35,846 nucleotides of DNA from assembly GCA_947175175.1 (NCBI GenBank), contig CAMWLV010000023.1:1-35846 (forward strand), given 5' to 3'. Shown piece after piece: positions 15,036 through 22,920 of this stretch (positions are counted from its first letter, which is position 1; every line of letters begins with the position of its first letter). The notes under the pieces were generated by a model. It was not told the DNA's origin. It did no database searches and worked only from the letters and a program-made list of their open reading frames with translations. The translations under genes were made by a program, and so were the position numbers. This DNA is from an uncultured Lachnospiraceae bacterium. Its GTDB lineage: Bacteria > Bacillota > Clostridia > Lachnospirales > Lachnospiraceae.

Positions 15036-17393
15036 ATGAAAAGAAAATCAATCTTTACGAGAGTGGCAGCTCTGGTCATGGCAGCTGCGTTCGGTATCAC
15101 TGCGTCGGGCTGTGGTGTGACAGAGCAGCCAGGGAACGCTGCGGAGACACAGGCAAGTATCACAGAGGAGGGGCAGACTGATGTAGACCGGCAGAAGGAT
15201 ACTTTTAATGATAATGGTATGGGGCGTTATGTGGAAACGACAGTTTATGAGGGCAATGGATTTTCTGATATGACGCAGACACAGACGTTAAGCGATGGTC
15301 AGATTCTTTTTCTGAACTGTCTCACCAGACAGAAAGTTGTATCAAAGGATGGCGGCAGTACATGGGATATTGAGGAAAATGATGCGTTTTATGGTTTTAT
15401 CGATGAACATTATTCCACTGCGTCAGCTATTGCAAAAGATGGCACGATTGCAATAATCGGTATGGATCAAAGGGCTGGTTCATTGGACGGGATGAGTGCC
15501 GAATATGATTTTAATCTTTACATTTACAATACAGACAACACTTCAAAACAGATAACAATCGAACTACCGGATGCCAGCTCACGACTAAGCACACTGACAT
15601 TTGATGAACAGGGAGTGCTCTATGTATATGTTACAGGCGGAGGAATTATCTATAAAGTAGACATTGAAACAGAGACGTCAGAGAAGCTTATGATGCTTGG
15701 CGGTAACACTGATTTGATGCAGTGCAGGGATAATATCCTGATGTGTATGACGGGTAAAAAGATTTTCCTGTATGATTTGGAAAAAAAGAGTTTTATAGAG
15801 GATGAGACGCTTGATTATTTCATCAAAGAAAACTATAAGGAAATGGAGTGGACAGGAGGAGGATATACAGCATATGCTTTTCTAGGTGCGGACAATACGA
15901 TCTATGTCGCAGGGGACAAAGGCTTGTATCGTCATGTCATCGGAGGCGGTGTGGTCGAGCAGGTGATTGACGGAGGGCTGTCTTCCCTCGGCGATCCGTC
16001 CAACAGTATCCTGTCAATGACCATGAATGACAAAAATGAGTTTCTGGCAGCGTACAGCAATGGAAAGATTGTCAGGTTTGCCTACGATGCGACGGTTTCT
16101 ACGGTGCCAAATGACAAAATTACCGTTTACAGTCTGAGTGAAGATGATCTGGTGAGACAGACGATAGCAGCCTATCAGACACAATACCCTGATATGTATA
16201 TCGAGTATCAGGTTGGAATGAACGAGAGCGGCGTCACAAGGGAGGACGCGCTCAAAAAGTTAAATACACAGCTGCTTGGCGGCAGTGGTCCTGACATTAT
16301 CATGCTTGATGGTATGAATATCGATACCTATGCGGAGAAAGGCGTGCTGATGGATTTGTCGGATATCGTCAATGAGGTCGATGAGCAGGACGGACTATAC
16401 AGGAATCTGACTGAGGGACTTGAAATAAATAGTATAACCTATGCTGTCCCGGCAAAGTTTTATATTCCAATTCTCTATGGAAATGAGGAGTTTGTAAATG
16501 ATGTCAGGGATTATCCATCTATGGCAGATATGGTGGAGAGGGCAAGAAGTGAATATCCGGATACGGACTTATTGCAAGTGTGTTCGGCGAAGGGGATTAT
16601 AAAGCGGTCAATACCAGTGTGTGCGCCGTCCTGGAAGGACGATAAGGGACAGTTGGATCAGGCGAAAATAAGGGAATTTCTGGAGCAGACCAGGAGAATT
16701 TATGACGCGCAGATGAAAGGTACACCGCAGGAAGAGATTTTGTCCTATCAGCAGCATTTGATCGGTGAAGATGGAACCAGTTATGAGGACAGCGATTACT
16801 TTATGATTGCAAGAGATGCGTCCTATATGATGCAGATGTCGCCATTTGCATACGGAGAGATTGTGGATGCGTATATCTATCGGGATCTGTTATCCCTTTC
16901 AAGAATAGAGGGTTTGGAGAACACCGTGATAGGACTGATGCGTGGACAAAACAGCAATGTCTATCACCCGGCGTCTATCGCCGGAATCAATACGGCTTCG
17001 AAAAATACTGACGCGGCAAAACAGTTTGTCAGTATGATGCTTGGAGCGACTGTTCAGGAATCAATGCAGTTGGGTATTCCGGTGAATAAAAAGGCGCTGC
17101 CGGCGCAGTTTGCGTATGATGAGAGCAGTCTGGGCGAAGATGGCGGACAATATTATACAGGCTTTTCGACAAAGGATGGAAAATCAATCCATTATACGAT
17201 TTATCCCGTAAATCAGGACGGCATCGACAATCTGGAGAAGTGGATTGCAGAGCTTGAAACGCCGTATCTGAGCGATTCCGTGCTTGAGGATGTCGTGTAT
17301 GCGGAGGGTGCAAAGTATCTTGAAGGAATGCAGGATATTGATGCGTCAGTGAGGGCGATCGCAGACAGTGTGGAGATCTATTTGTATGAATAA
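15036..17393 (+). CDS. Lipoprotein: propeller-like domain fused to ABC solute-binding protein (copy 1)
   Basis: The 785-aa lipoprotein has a basic start and hydrophobic segment, and a lipobox TASGC with C26 lipidated. Residues ~50-360 have repeated short beta-strand motifs such as SKDGGSTWDI, GTIAIIGMD and EFLAAYSNGKIVRFAYD, suggesting a beta-propeller. From ~368 on (DKITVYSLSEDDLVRQTIAAYQ, GSGPDIIMLDGMNIDTYAEKGVLMDLSDIV) it is a family 1 extracellular solute-binding protein. This is about twice the usual SBP length of ~420 aa. ATG 15036 follows GGAGG at 6 nt; the open frame further upstream runs through the promoter. It is a tandem paralogue of the gene at 17935. It probably delivers a sugar or oligosaccharide, or senses it, for the permeases at 21097-22900. 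Confidence 0.85.
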   Translation: MKRKSIFTRVAALVMAAAFGITASGCGVTEQPGNAAETQASITEEGQTDVDRQKDTFNDNGMGRYVETTVYEGNGFSDMTQTQTLSDGQILFLNCLTRQKVVSKDGGSTWDIEENDAFYGFIDEHYSTASAIAKDGTIAIIGMDQRAGSLDGMSAEYDFNLYIYNTDNTSKQITIELPDASSRLSTLTFDEQGVLYVYVTGGGIIYKVDIETETSEKLMMLGGNTDLMQCRDNILMCMTGKKIFLYDLEKKSFIEDETLDYFIKENYKEMEWTGGGYTAYAFLGADNTIYVAGDKGLYRHVIGGGVVEQVIDGGLSSLGDPSNSILSMTMNDKNEFLAAYSNGKIVRFAYDATVSTVPNDKITVYSLSEDDLVRQTIAAYQTQYPDMYIEYQVGMNESGVTREDALKKLNTQLLGGSGPDIIMLDGMNIDTYAEKGVLMDLSDIVNEVDEQDGLYRNLTEGLEINSITYAVPAKFYIPILYGNEEFVNDVRDYPSMADMVERARSEYPDTDLLQVCSAKGIIKRSIPVCAPSWKDDKGQLDQAKIREFLEQTRRIYDAQMKGTPQEEILSYQQHLIGEDGTSYEDSDYFMIARDASYMMQMSPFAYGEIVDAYIYRDLLSLSRIEGLENTVIGLMRGQNSNVYHPASIAGINTASKNTDAAKQFVSMMLGATVQESMQLGIPVNKKALPAQFAYDESSLGEDGGQYYTGFSTKDGKSIHYTIYPVNQDGIDNLEKWIAELETPYLSDSVLEDVVYAEGAKYLEGMQDIDASVRAIADSVEIYLYE

Positions 17394-17496
17394 ACCAGGA
17401 TAAGTCTTTATCGTTTTTCATATTTTGTTATATTATTGGGTGTTAATCTTGCAGATATTGACAGGATTAGAGAGTAACAGTATTCGACAGATAAAA

Positions 17497-17535
17497 GGTG
17501 CAGCGTTATATTAATAAGGCGCTGCACCTTTCTTT
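17497..17535 (+). terminator. Terminator of lipoprotein gene 1
   Basis: GGTGCAGCG (17497-17505) pairs perfectly with CGCTGCACC (17520-17528), then TTTCTTT. Confidence 0.85.
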
Positions 17536-17560
17536 GTGATTATTTGCTGATATTCAGATG

Positions 17561-17752
17561 TTATTCTTTCATGATATCTATGTCTATTAAGTTTACACCT
17601 ATAACATTTAATAATGCTTTTAAAGAAAGATACTCTTTTTTGAGTTTGTCATATGTTTTTGTTGCATTTTCTTCTTTTGCTAATATCATATAATCTTGAA
17701 TCTTTATAAATTGTTCAATTGTTTCTTTCGCAATCTCTGCATTACTCGGCAT
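17561..17752 (-). CDS. Small hypothetical protein (63 aa)
   Basis: This AT-rich minus-strand frame encodes MPSNAEIAKETIEQFIKIQD..., mostly helical and amphipathic, ending NLIDIDIMKE. I recognise no family. The ATG at 17752 is preferred to a TTG two codons upstream; the ribosome-binding site (gcgggtga) is weak. A long inverted repeat at 17774-17817 lies just upstream and may be its operator or promoter. It sits opposite in direction between the two lipoprotein genes. Its composition differs from its neighbours, which hints at insertion. It may be an orphan antitoxin-like or regulatory peptide, but that is guesswork. Confidence 0.5.
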   Translation of the reverse strand: MPSNAEIAKETIEQFIKIQDYMILAKEENATKTYDKLKKEYLSLKALLNVIGVNLIDIDIMKE

Positions 17753-17773
17753 ATACAATCACCCGCTTCCATT

Positions 17774-17817
17774 CATAATCTGTACTGATTGTTACATTTT
17801 AATCATAACAGATTATG
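17774..17817. promoter_or_regulatory. Long interrupted palindrome upstream of the 63-aa gene
   Basis: CATAATCTG (17774-17782) pairs perfectly with CAGATTATG (17809-17817). Inside, TGATT (17786-17790) pairs with AATCA (17801-17805). It lies 22 nt before the minus-strand start codon at 17752. Confidence 0.5.
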
Positions 17818-17862
17818 TAAAAGGTGTAAAGACTTGAATGAAAAGGAAAAGGTTCTGCGCTT

Positions 17863-17896
17863 TTTAGAGATTGTTTAGAGATTGCTATGCTATGAT
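17863..17896 (+). promoter_or_regulatory. Direct-repeat box and -10 of lipoprotein gene 2 (box 3)
   Basis: TTTAGAGA (17863-17870), TTG, TTTAGAGA (17874-17881), 9 bp and TATGAT (17891-17896). This is the most perfect of the four copies. Confidence 0.85.
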
Positions 17897-17934
17897 ACAA
17901 GTATGCAAAAATGATGTGCAAATGGAGGTAGATT

Positions 17935-20286
17935 ATGAGAAAAAAATCGATGGTAACAAGATTGGCAGCCCTCTTTCTGGCGGCTGTGGTCAGTGTCACT
18001 GCGGCAGGCTGCGGCACGAAAGAGCAGCCAGGGAGTGAGACAGGAACACAGACAGATATCACAGAAGAGAATCAGTCCGATACAAAGCAGGAAGATGCGG
18101 CTGACAGCAATGGTATGGGGCGCTATGTGGAATCGACTGTCTTTGAGGGCGAGTATTGGGATAGGATGAAGACACAGACATTGCAGGATGGGCAGATGGT
18201 GTTTGTGAACAGTATGACCGGTCGGAGATTCGTGTCAAAAGATGGCGGAGATACATGGGAGGTTGAGGAGAGTGATGCGTTTGCCGCTTTTACAGACGAG
18301 CACTATCCCATTTCGACAGGTGTATCGGAGGACGGAACACTTGCACTGATCTGTATGGACTTACCGGAAGGTGCGCCGGAGAACAGTGTTGACTACACCT
18401 ACAATCTGTATATTTACAATACAGATGACACCACAAAGCAGATTACCATAGAATTGCCGGATACGGATTCCTATTTGTATGAAGTGGAGTTTGATCACCG
18501 GGGAAATCTGTATGTCTTTGCCCGTGGCTGCAAGTATATTTATAAGGTAGACATCAATGCGGGCACAGCCGAGAAGCTGACAGAACTTCAGGACAACTGC
18601 TGGCTGATGCAATGTAACGATAACATACTGATGTGCGTGAACAGTGATAAACTTTTCCTGTATGATCTGGAGAAGAAGAGTTTTATCGAGGATGAGACAC
18701 TGGACAATTTTGTTGAGGAAACTCACAGTGACATGTCATGGCTCGGAGACGGATATACGTCCTATCCATTTCTCGGAGCGGATAATACTGTCTATATAGC
18801 AGGCGAAAAGGGGTTGTACCGCCATGTCATCGGCGGCAGCGCGGTAGAGCAGGTAATCGACGGAGGTCTTTCTTCATTGGGTATGCCGTCCCATAGTATA
18901 ATGGCGATGATGGTGAACAGTCAGAATGAATTTATAACAGCTTACAATGATGGAAAGATTGTCAAATCTACTTATGATGCATCAGTCCCCACTGTACCAA
19001 ATGATAAAATTACAGTTTACAGTCTGATCGATGATGAGATGGTGAGACAGACAATCGCAGCTTATCAGACACAATATCCAGATTTTTATATTGAGTACCA
19101 GATTGGTATGGAGGAGGGCGGAATCACGAGGGAGGACGCGCTCAAAAAGCTGAATACACTACTGCTCAGCGGCAGCGGTCCTGATGTCATCATGCTTGAC
19201 AATATGAATATAGATACTTATGCCGAGAAAGGCGTGCTGATGGATTTGACAGACATTGTCAGTGAGATGAATCAAGACGAAGGATTGTACATGAATTTGA
19301 TCGAAAACCTGAAAAGGGATGATAAGATCTATGCAGTTCCCACGGAATTTGGGATACCAGTTGTCATAGGCAGAGAGGATTACGTGGACAATATCAGTGA
19401 TTACAAGTCCCTGGCAGATATGGTAGAAAAGGCAAGGGAAGAGTACCCGGACAAAAACCTGTTGACTGTATGCTCTGCAGAGCACATTATGAAGCGCACT
19501 GTGGCGTTTTGCGCTCCGTCGTGGAAAGATGACAGGGGACAGCTTGACACGCAGAAAATAAAGGAGTTTCTGGAGCAGACCAAGAGACTGTACGATGCGC
19601 AGATGAATGGTACGCCAGAGGAGCAGATTGAGATGTATCAGAAGTACTATACATCAGAAGATGCAGGGGATAACTTTGCAGAAAGCAAATATTTTGTGAT
19701 GGTAAATGATACAACTTATCTGATCAAAGAGTGCCCGTTTGTTTACGGACAGATCATAAGCGCCTATAATTATCAGAGTATGTTGTCCGTGCCGCGGGTG
19801 GAGGGGTTTGACAATACGATGTTCCAGCCATTAAACGGACAGAGCAGCAATGTGTATCAGCCGTTATCGATCGCAAGTATCAATACGGCAACAAAAAATC
19901 CCGATGCGGCGAAACAATTCCTGCGCATGATGCTCAGCACAACAGTGCAGGGGGCTATAGAGTTTGGCGTGCCAATTAACAAGAAAGCATTGGCGGCAAA
20001 GTTTGCATATGATGAAAGTGAACTTAGCGATGTTGGAGCCCAGTCTTCTATAGTATTTTCGGATGCAGACGGACTGGCGTTCGGCTATAGTATTTTTCCT
20101 GTCGATCAGGAGGGTATCGCTCAGCTGGAACAGTGGATCGCATCACTTGACACGCCGTATTTGTGCGATACTGTACTTGAGGACGCCGTCTACACGCAGG
20201 GCGCAAAGTATTTGGAAGGCATACAGGATATCGAAGCAGTCGTGAAGGCAATCGCGGACAGTGTGGAGATCTATTTATCTGAATAA
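17935..20286 (+). CDS. Lipoprotein: propeller-like domain fused to ABC solute-binding protein (copy 2)
   Basis: The 783-aa paralogue of the 15036 gene aligns along its whole length. The lipobox TAAGC (C26) and a Thr/Glu-rich linker come first. Next is the propeller-like half, with SKDGGDTWEV, NLYIYNTDDTTKQITIELPD and a GLYRHVIGG segment shared with copy 1. The SBP half starts near residue 366 (DKITVYSLIDDEMVRQTIAAYQ). GGAGGT lies before ATG 17935. Divergence is spread over the protein, so the duplication is not recent. Having two receptors and one permease pair suggests two ligand specificities feeding one transporter or sensor. It shares its promoter box with copy 1, the response regulator operon and the permease operon. 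Confidence 0.85.
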   Translation: MRKKSMVTRLAALFLAAVVSVTAAGCGTKEQPGSETGTQTDITEENQSDTKQEDAADSNGMGRYVESTVFEGEYWDRMKTQTLQDGQMVFVNSMTGRRFVSKDGGDTWEVEESDAFAAFTDEHYPISTGVSEDGTLALICMDLPEGAPENSVDYTYNLYIYNTDDTTKQITIELPDTDSYLYEVEFDHRGNLYVFARGCKYIYKVDINAGTAEKLTELQDNCWLMQCNDNILMCVNSDKLFLYDLEKKSFIEDETLDNFVEETHSDMSWLGDGYTSYPFLGADNTVYIAGEKGLYRHVIGGSAVEQVIDGGLSSLGMPSHSIMAMMVNSQNEFITAYNDGKIVKSTYDASVPTVPNDKITVYSLIDDEMVRQTIAAYQTQYPDFYIEYQIGMEEGGITREDALKKLNTLLLSGSGPDVIMLDNMNIDTYAEKGVLMDLTDIVSEMNQDEGLYMNLIENLKRDDKIYAVPTEFGIPVVIGREDYVDNISDYKSLADMVEKAREEYPDKNLLTVCSAEHIMKRTVAFCAPSWKDDRGQLDTQKIKEFLEQTKRLYDAQMNGTPEEQIEMYQKYYTSEDAGDNFAESKYFVMVNDTTYLIKECPFVYGQIISAYNYQSMLSVPRVEGFDNTMFQPLNGQSSNVYQPLSIASINTATKNPDAAKQFLRMMLSTTVQGAIEFGVPINKKALAAKFAYDESELSDVGAQSSIVFSDADGLAFGYSIFPVDQEGIAQLEQWIASLDTPYLCDTVLEDAVYTQGAKYLEGIQDIEAVVKAIADSVEIYLSE

Positions 20287-20362
20287 ATCATTGATTAATA
20301 GAAAAATTTATGAAAGTATTTTATAGATATAAAGGGTTTTATCTTGAAAGGATGTATGTGAT

Positions 20363-20596
20363 ATGACACTTCAGCAGCAGGCGTTAGATGTAATTGAAAG
20401 TCTTTCAGATGATAAATTATCACAAGTTATTCAGTTTGCAGAGTATCTAGCTGAAAAAAGTAAGATAGTTATTCCTGTCCAAAACAATACGGTAAATGAA
20501 GATGGATATGTAAGGAAGCCGGGAATATTGAAGAAAAAAATGGTAATGTCAGACGATTTTGACGAAACGCCAGATTGTTTCAAGGAGTATATGTAA
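20363..20596 (+). CDS. DUF2281/VapB-like antitoxin
   Basis: The 77-aa protein starts MTLQQQALDVIESLSDDKLSQVIQFAEYLAEKS, the short helical pattern of DUF2281-type antitoxins. Its C-terminal tail (PGILKKKMVMSDDFDETPDCFKEYM) would occupy the toxin active site. An AAAGGA site precedes ATG 20363. The stop overlaps the toxin start by one base (TAATG at 20594-20598), indicating translational coupling. The PIN-domain toxin downstream is frameshifted, so the antitoxin may now be an orphan. Confidence 0.8.
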   Translation: MTLQQQALDVIESLSDDKLSQVIQFAEYLAEKSKIVIPVQNNTVNEDGYVRKPGILKKKMVMSDDFDETPDCFKEYM

Positions 20597-20972
20597 TGTA
20601 TTTGGTTGATACGTGTGCACTCTTATGGTTTCTTGATGATAATCCGAGGCTGTCTTTAAAAGCCAGGGATGTTATTGGAAAAAGTAATGATTTGTATGTA
20701 AGTATCGCTTCATTATGGGAGATTGCAATAAAAAGACAATTGGCAAACTGGATATAGAAGAATCTGTTACGAAAATTGCAGATATTTGTAACGATTATAG
20801 AATTATAATATTGCCAGTTAAGGTGCGATATCTTGAAAGAATTCAACAACTGCCCATGATTCATGGAGATCTATTTGATAGATTGATTATGTCTACAGCA
20901 TTAGAAGAAGGGCTTTTATTGATTACGCATGATTCAAATATTAGAAAATATAATATAGACCTGTTCTGGTGA
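20596..20972 (+). pseudogene. VapC-type PIN-domain toxin, frameshifted
   Basis: ATG 20596 opens MYLVDTCALLWFLDD... but the frame ends after AIKRQLANWI at 20757. The remaining protein continues in the -1 frame (KKTIGKLDIEESVTK... to LFW, stop 20972). Restoring one A in the A5 run near 20731-20735 joins both halves into a ~125-aa PIN domain. That domain has the four acidic residues visible in VDTCALLW, SLWEIAIK, HGDLFDRLI and THDSNI. PIN toxins cleave RNA, often tRNA. As written the product lacks half the active site. This could be true decay, a sequencing error or slippage; the A5 run and AGA codon do not form a strong slippery site. Confidence 0.8.
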
Positions 20973-20997
20973 CGAACGTTTGTTGATGGCAGTCAGA

Positions 20998-21038
20998 GGT
21001 GTATGATAAGAAGAAAATCCTTATCATACACCTTTTTT
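20998..21038 (+). terminator. Strong terminator after the VapBC-like module
   Basis: GGTGTATGATAAG (20998-21010) pairs perfectly over 13 bp with CTTATCATACACC (21020-21032), then six T. The T-run runs directly into the first TTTAGAGA of box 4. Confidence 0.92.
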
Positions 21039-21069
21039 AGAGATTATTTAGAGGGATTTGTGCTACAAT
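21036..21069 (+). promoter_or_regulatory. Direct-repeat box and -10 of the permease operon (box 4)
   Basis: TTTAGAGA (21036-21043), TTA, TTTAGAGG (21047-21054), 9 bp and TACAAT (21064-21069), 28 nt before the first permease gene. Confidence 0.82.
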
Positions 21070-21096
21070 TATCAAAAATGAGATGAGGATACTGCA

Positions 21097-21870
21097 ATGA
21101 AAAGGCTTAAAGAATTTGGTTATTTTATGGGATTTATCAGCATGAGTCTTGCAGGGGTATTGATTTTTGTGCTGATTCCGTTTGCGGACGTGGTGCGGCG
21201 CTCTTTTATGACAGTCATGTCAGGAGAGTTCGCGGGACTGAACAATTATAAAACGGTGATCAGCAATCAGGCGTTCCGCCTGGCAGTGAAAAACACGCTC
21301 CATTTCGTGGGCGTGGCGATACCGCTTCTGGTTGTGATTGGTCTGGCAGCAGCGCTTGTGCTCAGCAAGATACATGACATCAGTGTTATAAAAAGCCTTT
21401 ATCTGTTCCCGATGGCGATGCCGATAGCCACTGTTGTCATCGTGTGGAGAATGTTTTTCTACAAACAGGATTTTAACAGTCTTGTCATCAGCTATCTGTG
21501 GAAGAACACCGGATACACGATTGTGCTGTGGCTTGCAGGAATCGCGGCGATTCCCAACGAATTGATCGAGGCTGCAAGAGTGGACGGTGCAAACAGGTTT
21601 CAATGCCTGATCTTTGTGAAGCTTCCCTGTCTGAAAGGCAGTGTCTACACGATTGTGATCTTATCGTTTTTAAATTCCATGAAGATATACAGGGAAGCGT
21701 ATTTGGTCGGAGGTTCCTATCCAGGAAAGGATATCTATCTCCTGCAGCACATATTCAACAACTGGTATGTTAATCTTGAGTTCGACAAGATGGCAGCGGC
21801 GAGCGTGTTGGTGGCGGGAGTACTGTTTGTGTTTATATTATTATTTCAGTATTATAGTCAGAATATATAG
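21097..21870 (+). CDS. Carbohydrate-type ABC transporter permease (MalF/UgpA-like)
   Basis: The 257-aa membrane protein has about six hydrophobic helices and the cytoplasmic EAA loop ELIEAARVDGANRFQCLIFVKLP (E158 onward), which docks the ATPase. The N-terminus GFISMSLAGVLIFVLIPFADVVRRSF and NYKTVISNQAFRLAVKNT are typical of family 1 sugar permeases. It is somewhat shorter than the usual ~290 aa. ATG 21097 follows GATGAGGATA, a moderate ribosome-binding site. It is the first gene of an operon with a second permease and an HlyD-like protein. No ATP-binding subunit is encoded nearby, so a shared MsmX-type ATPase elsewhere would be needed for import. Confidence 0.88.
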   Translation: MKRLKEFGYFMGFISMSLAGVLIFVLIPFADVVRRSFMTVMSGEFAGLNNYKTVISNQAFRLAVKNTLHFVGVAIPLLVVIGLAAALVLSKIHDISVIKSLYLFPMAMPIATVVIVWRMFFYKQDFNSLVISYLWKNTGYTIVLWLAGIAAIPNELIEAARVDGANRFQCLIFVKLPCLKGSVYTIVILSFLNSMKIYREAYLVGGSYPGKDIYLLQHIFNNWYVNLEFDKMAAASVLVAGVLFVFILLFQYYSQNI

Positions 21871-21909
21871 CAGTACAATTGCAGAGTGAATTTATTTCTG
21901 AATTGTTCC

Positions 21910-21970
21910 TAAGGAACTGTAAAGAAATAGACAAGTCAAGGTGCATAAGTTATTTTTTTACAGTTCCTAA
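21910..21970. repeat. Family B short element between the two permease genes
   Basis: TAAGGAACTGTAAAG at the left and TTACAGTTCCTAA at the right pair as terminal inverted repeats. The sequence aligns along ~60 bp with 32551-32610, sharing AGACAAGTCAAG and GTTATTTTT. It lies inside the predicted permease operon transcript. Confidence 0.8.
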
Positions 21971-22033
21971 GCAGAGCTGTACAGCGTACCAAGTGTTTGC
22001 AGCGCTTTGGATAAGGAGTCTTGAAGTGAGAGT

Positions 22034-22900
22034 ATGAGGATAAGAAGGTTTCTCCGCATGGCGTCGGAGACGGTGACAAAATTTATATTTATAGCGGCAG
22101 GCATTGTAATCTGCGCACCTGTATTTCTCGTAGTGACTGGCTCTGTGATGGGACAGGGGGACTTGTACGAATGTCTGGAGCCCGTGTTTATGCATGGGAC
22201 AGGGTTTGTGTCATGGAAGTTGATTCCCCAATATCCTACGGTGGAGAATTATTTTCATCTGCTGTTTTATTCACCGGAGTTCTTCGTGTTGTTTTGGAAC
22301 TCGGTAAAGCTAGTGTCATTGATTCTGCTAGGGCAAATGGTTGTGGGAGTGCCCGCAGCGTGGGCGTTTGCAACATATCAGGTAAGGGGAAAAAATGTAA
22401 TCTTCACCGTCTATGTTGTGTTGATGCTGCTGCCATTTCAGGTGACGATGCTGTCAAGCTATCTAACGCTTGACAGACTGTCGCTGCTAAATACGCACTG
22501 GGCAGTTATCCTTCCAGCGGTGTTTAGCACATTTCCGATTTTTGTAATCTATGGAGGGTTTCGGTCAATTCCAAAGGCTCTGATCGAGGCTGCAAGGATT
22601 GACGGGGCAGGGGAGCTATATATTTTTTTTATGCTGGGGATCGGTATAGGCAAAGGAGGTATCCTCTCGGCGCTCGTGCTCGGATTCCTGGAATACTGGA
22701 ATATGATTGAGCAGCCGTTTGCGTTTCTCGAGGATAAGACCTTGTGGCCGCTGTCCCTGTATCTGCCTGAAATCAGCTGGATGCAGGCGGGATTTGCGTT
22801 TGCGGCATCGGTGGTGATGCTGATACCGGCTGTGTTTGTGTTTATCATGGGACAGGATTATCTGGAACAGGGGATTGTGTATTCTGGTTTGAAGGGGTAA
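22034..22900 (+). CDS. Carbohydrate-type ABC transporter permease (MalG-like)
   Basis: The 288-aa protein is the normal length for the second sugar permease. It has six hydrophobic helices and the EAA loop ALIEAARIDGAGELYIFFMLGIGIGKGG from E185. PAAWAFATYQVRGKN and LLPFQVTMLSSYLTLDRL are characteristic of MalG-type proteins. After the EAA region the usual PxxxP pattern is replaced by a Gly-rich stretch (GIGIGKGGIL), which is unusual. ATG 22034 is the only in-frame start (a stop lies at 22022), and the ribosome-binding site is weak at correct spacing. The 163-nt gap after the first permease holds a family B repeat. Confidence 0.88.
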   Translation: MRIRRFLRMASETVTKFIFIAAGIVICAPVFLVVTGSVMGQGDLYECLEPVFMHGTGFVSWKLIPQYPTVENYFHLLFYSPEFFVLFWNSVKLVSLILLGQMVVGVPAAWAFATYQVRGKNVIFTVYVVLMLLPFQVTMLSSYLTLDRLSLLNTHWAVILPAVFSTFPIFVIYGGFRSIPKALIEAARIDGAGELYIFFMLGIGIGKGGILSALVLGFLEYWNMIEQPFAFLEDKTLWPLSLYLPEISWMQAGFAFAASVVMLIPAVFVFIMGQDYLEQGIVYSGLKG

Positions 22901-22920
22901 CTACATGGAGGGTTCGTGTG

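Noticed and set aside
20725-20745. Programmed -1 frameshift in the PIN-domain toxin
   Set aside because: The zero-frame codons ATA AAA AGA do not give good A-site re-pairing, and no downstream stimulatory structure was seen. A simple indel is more likely.
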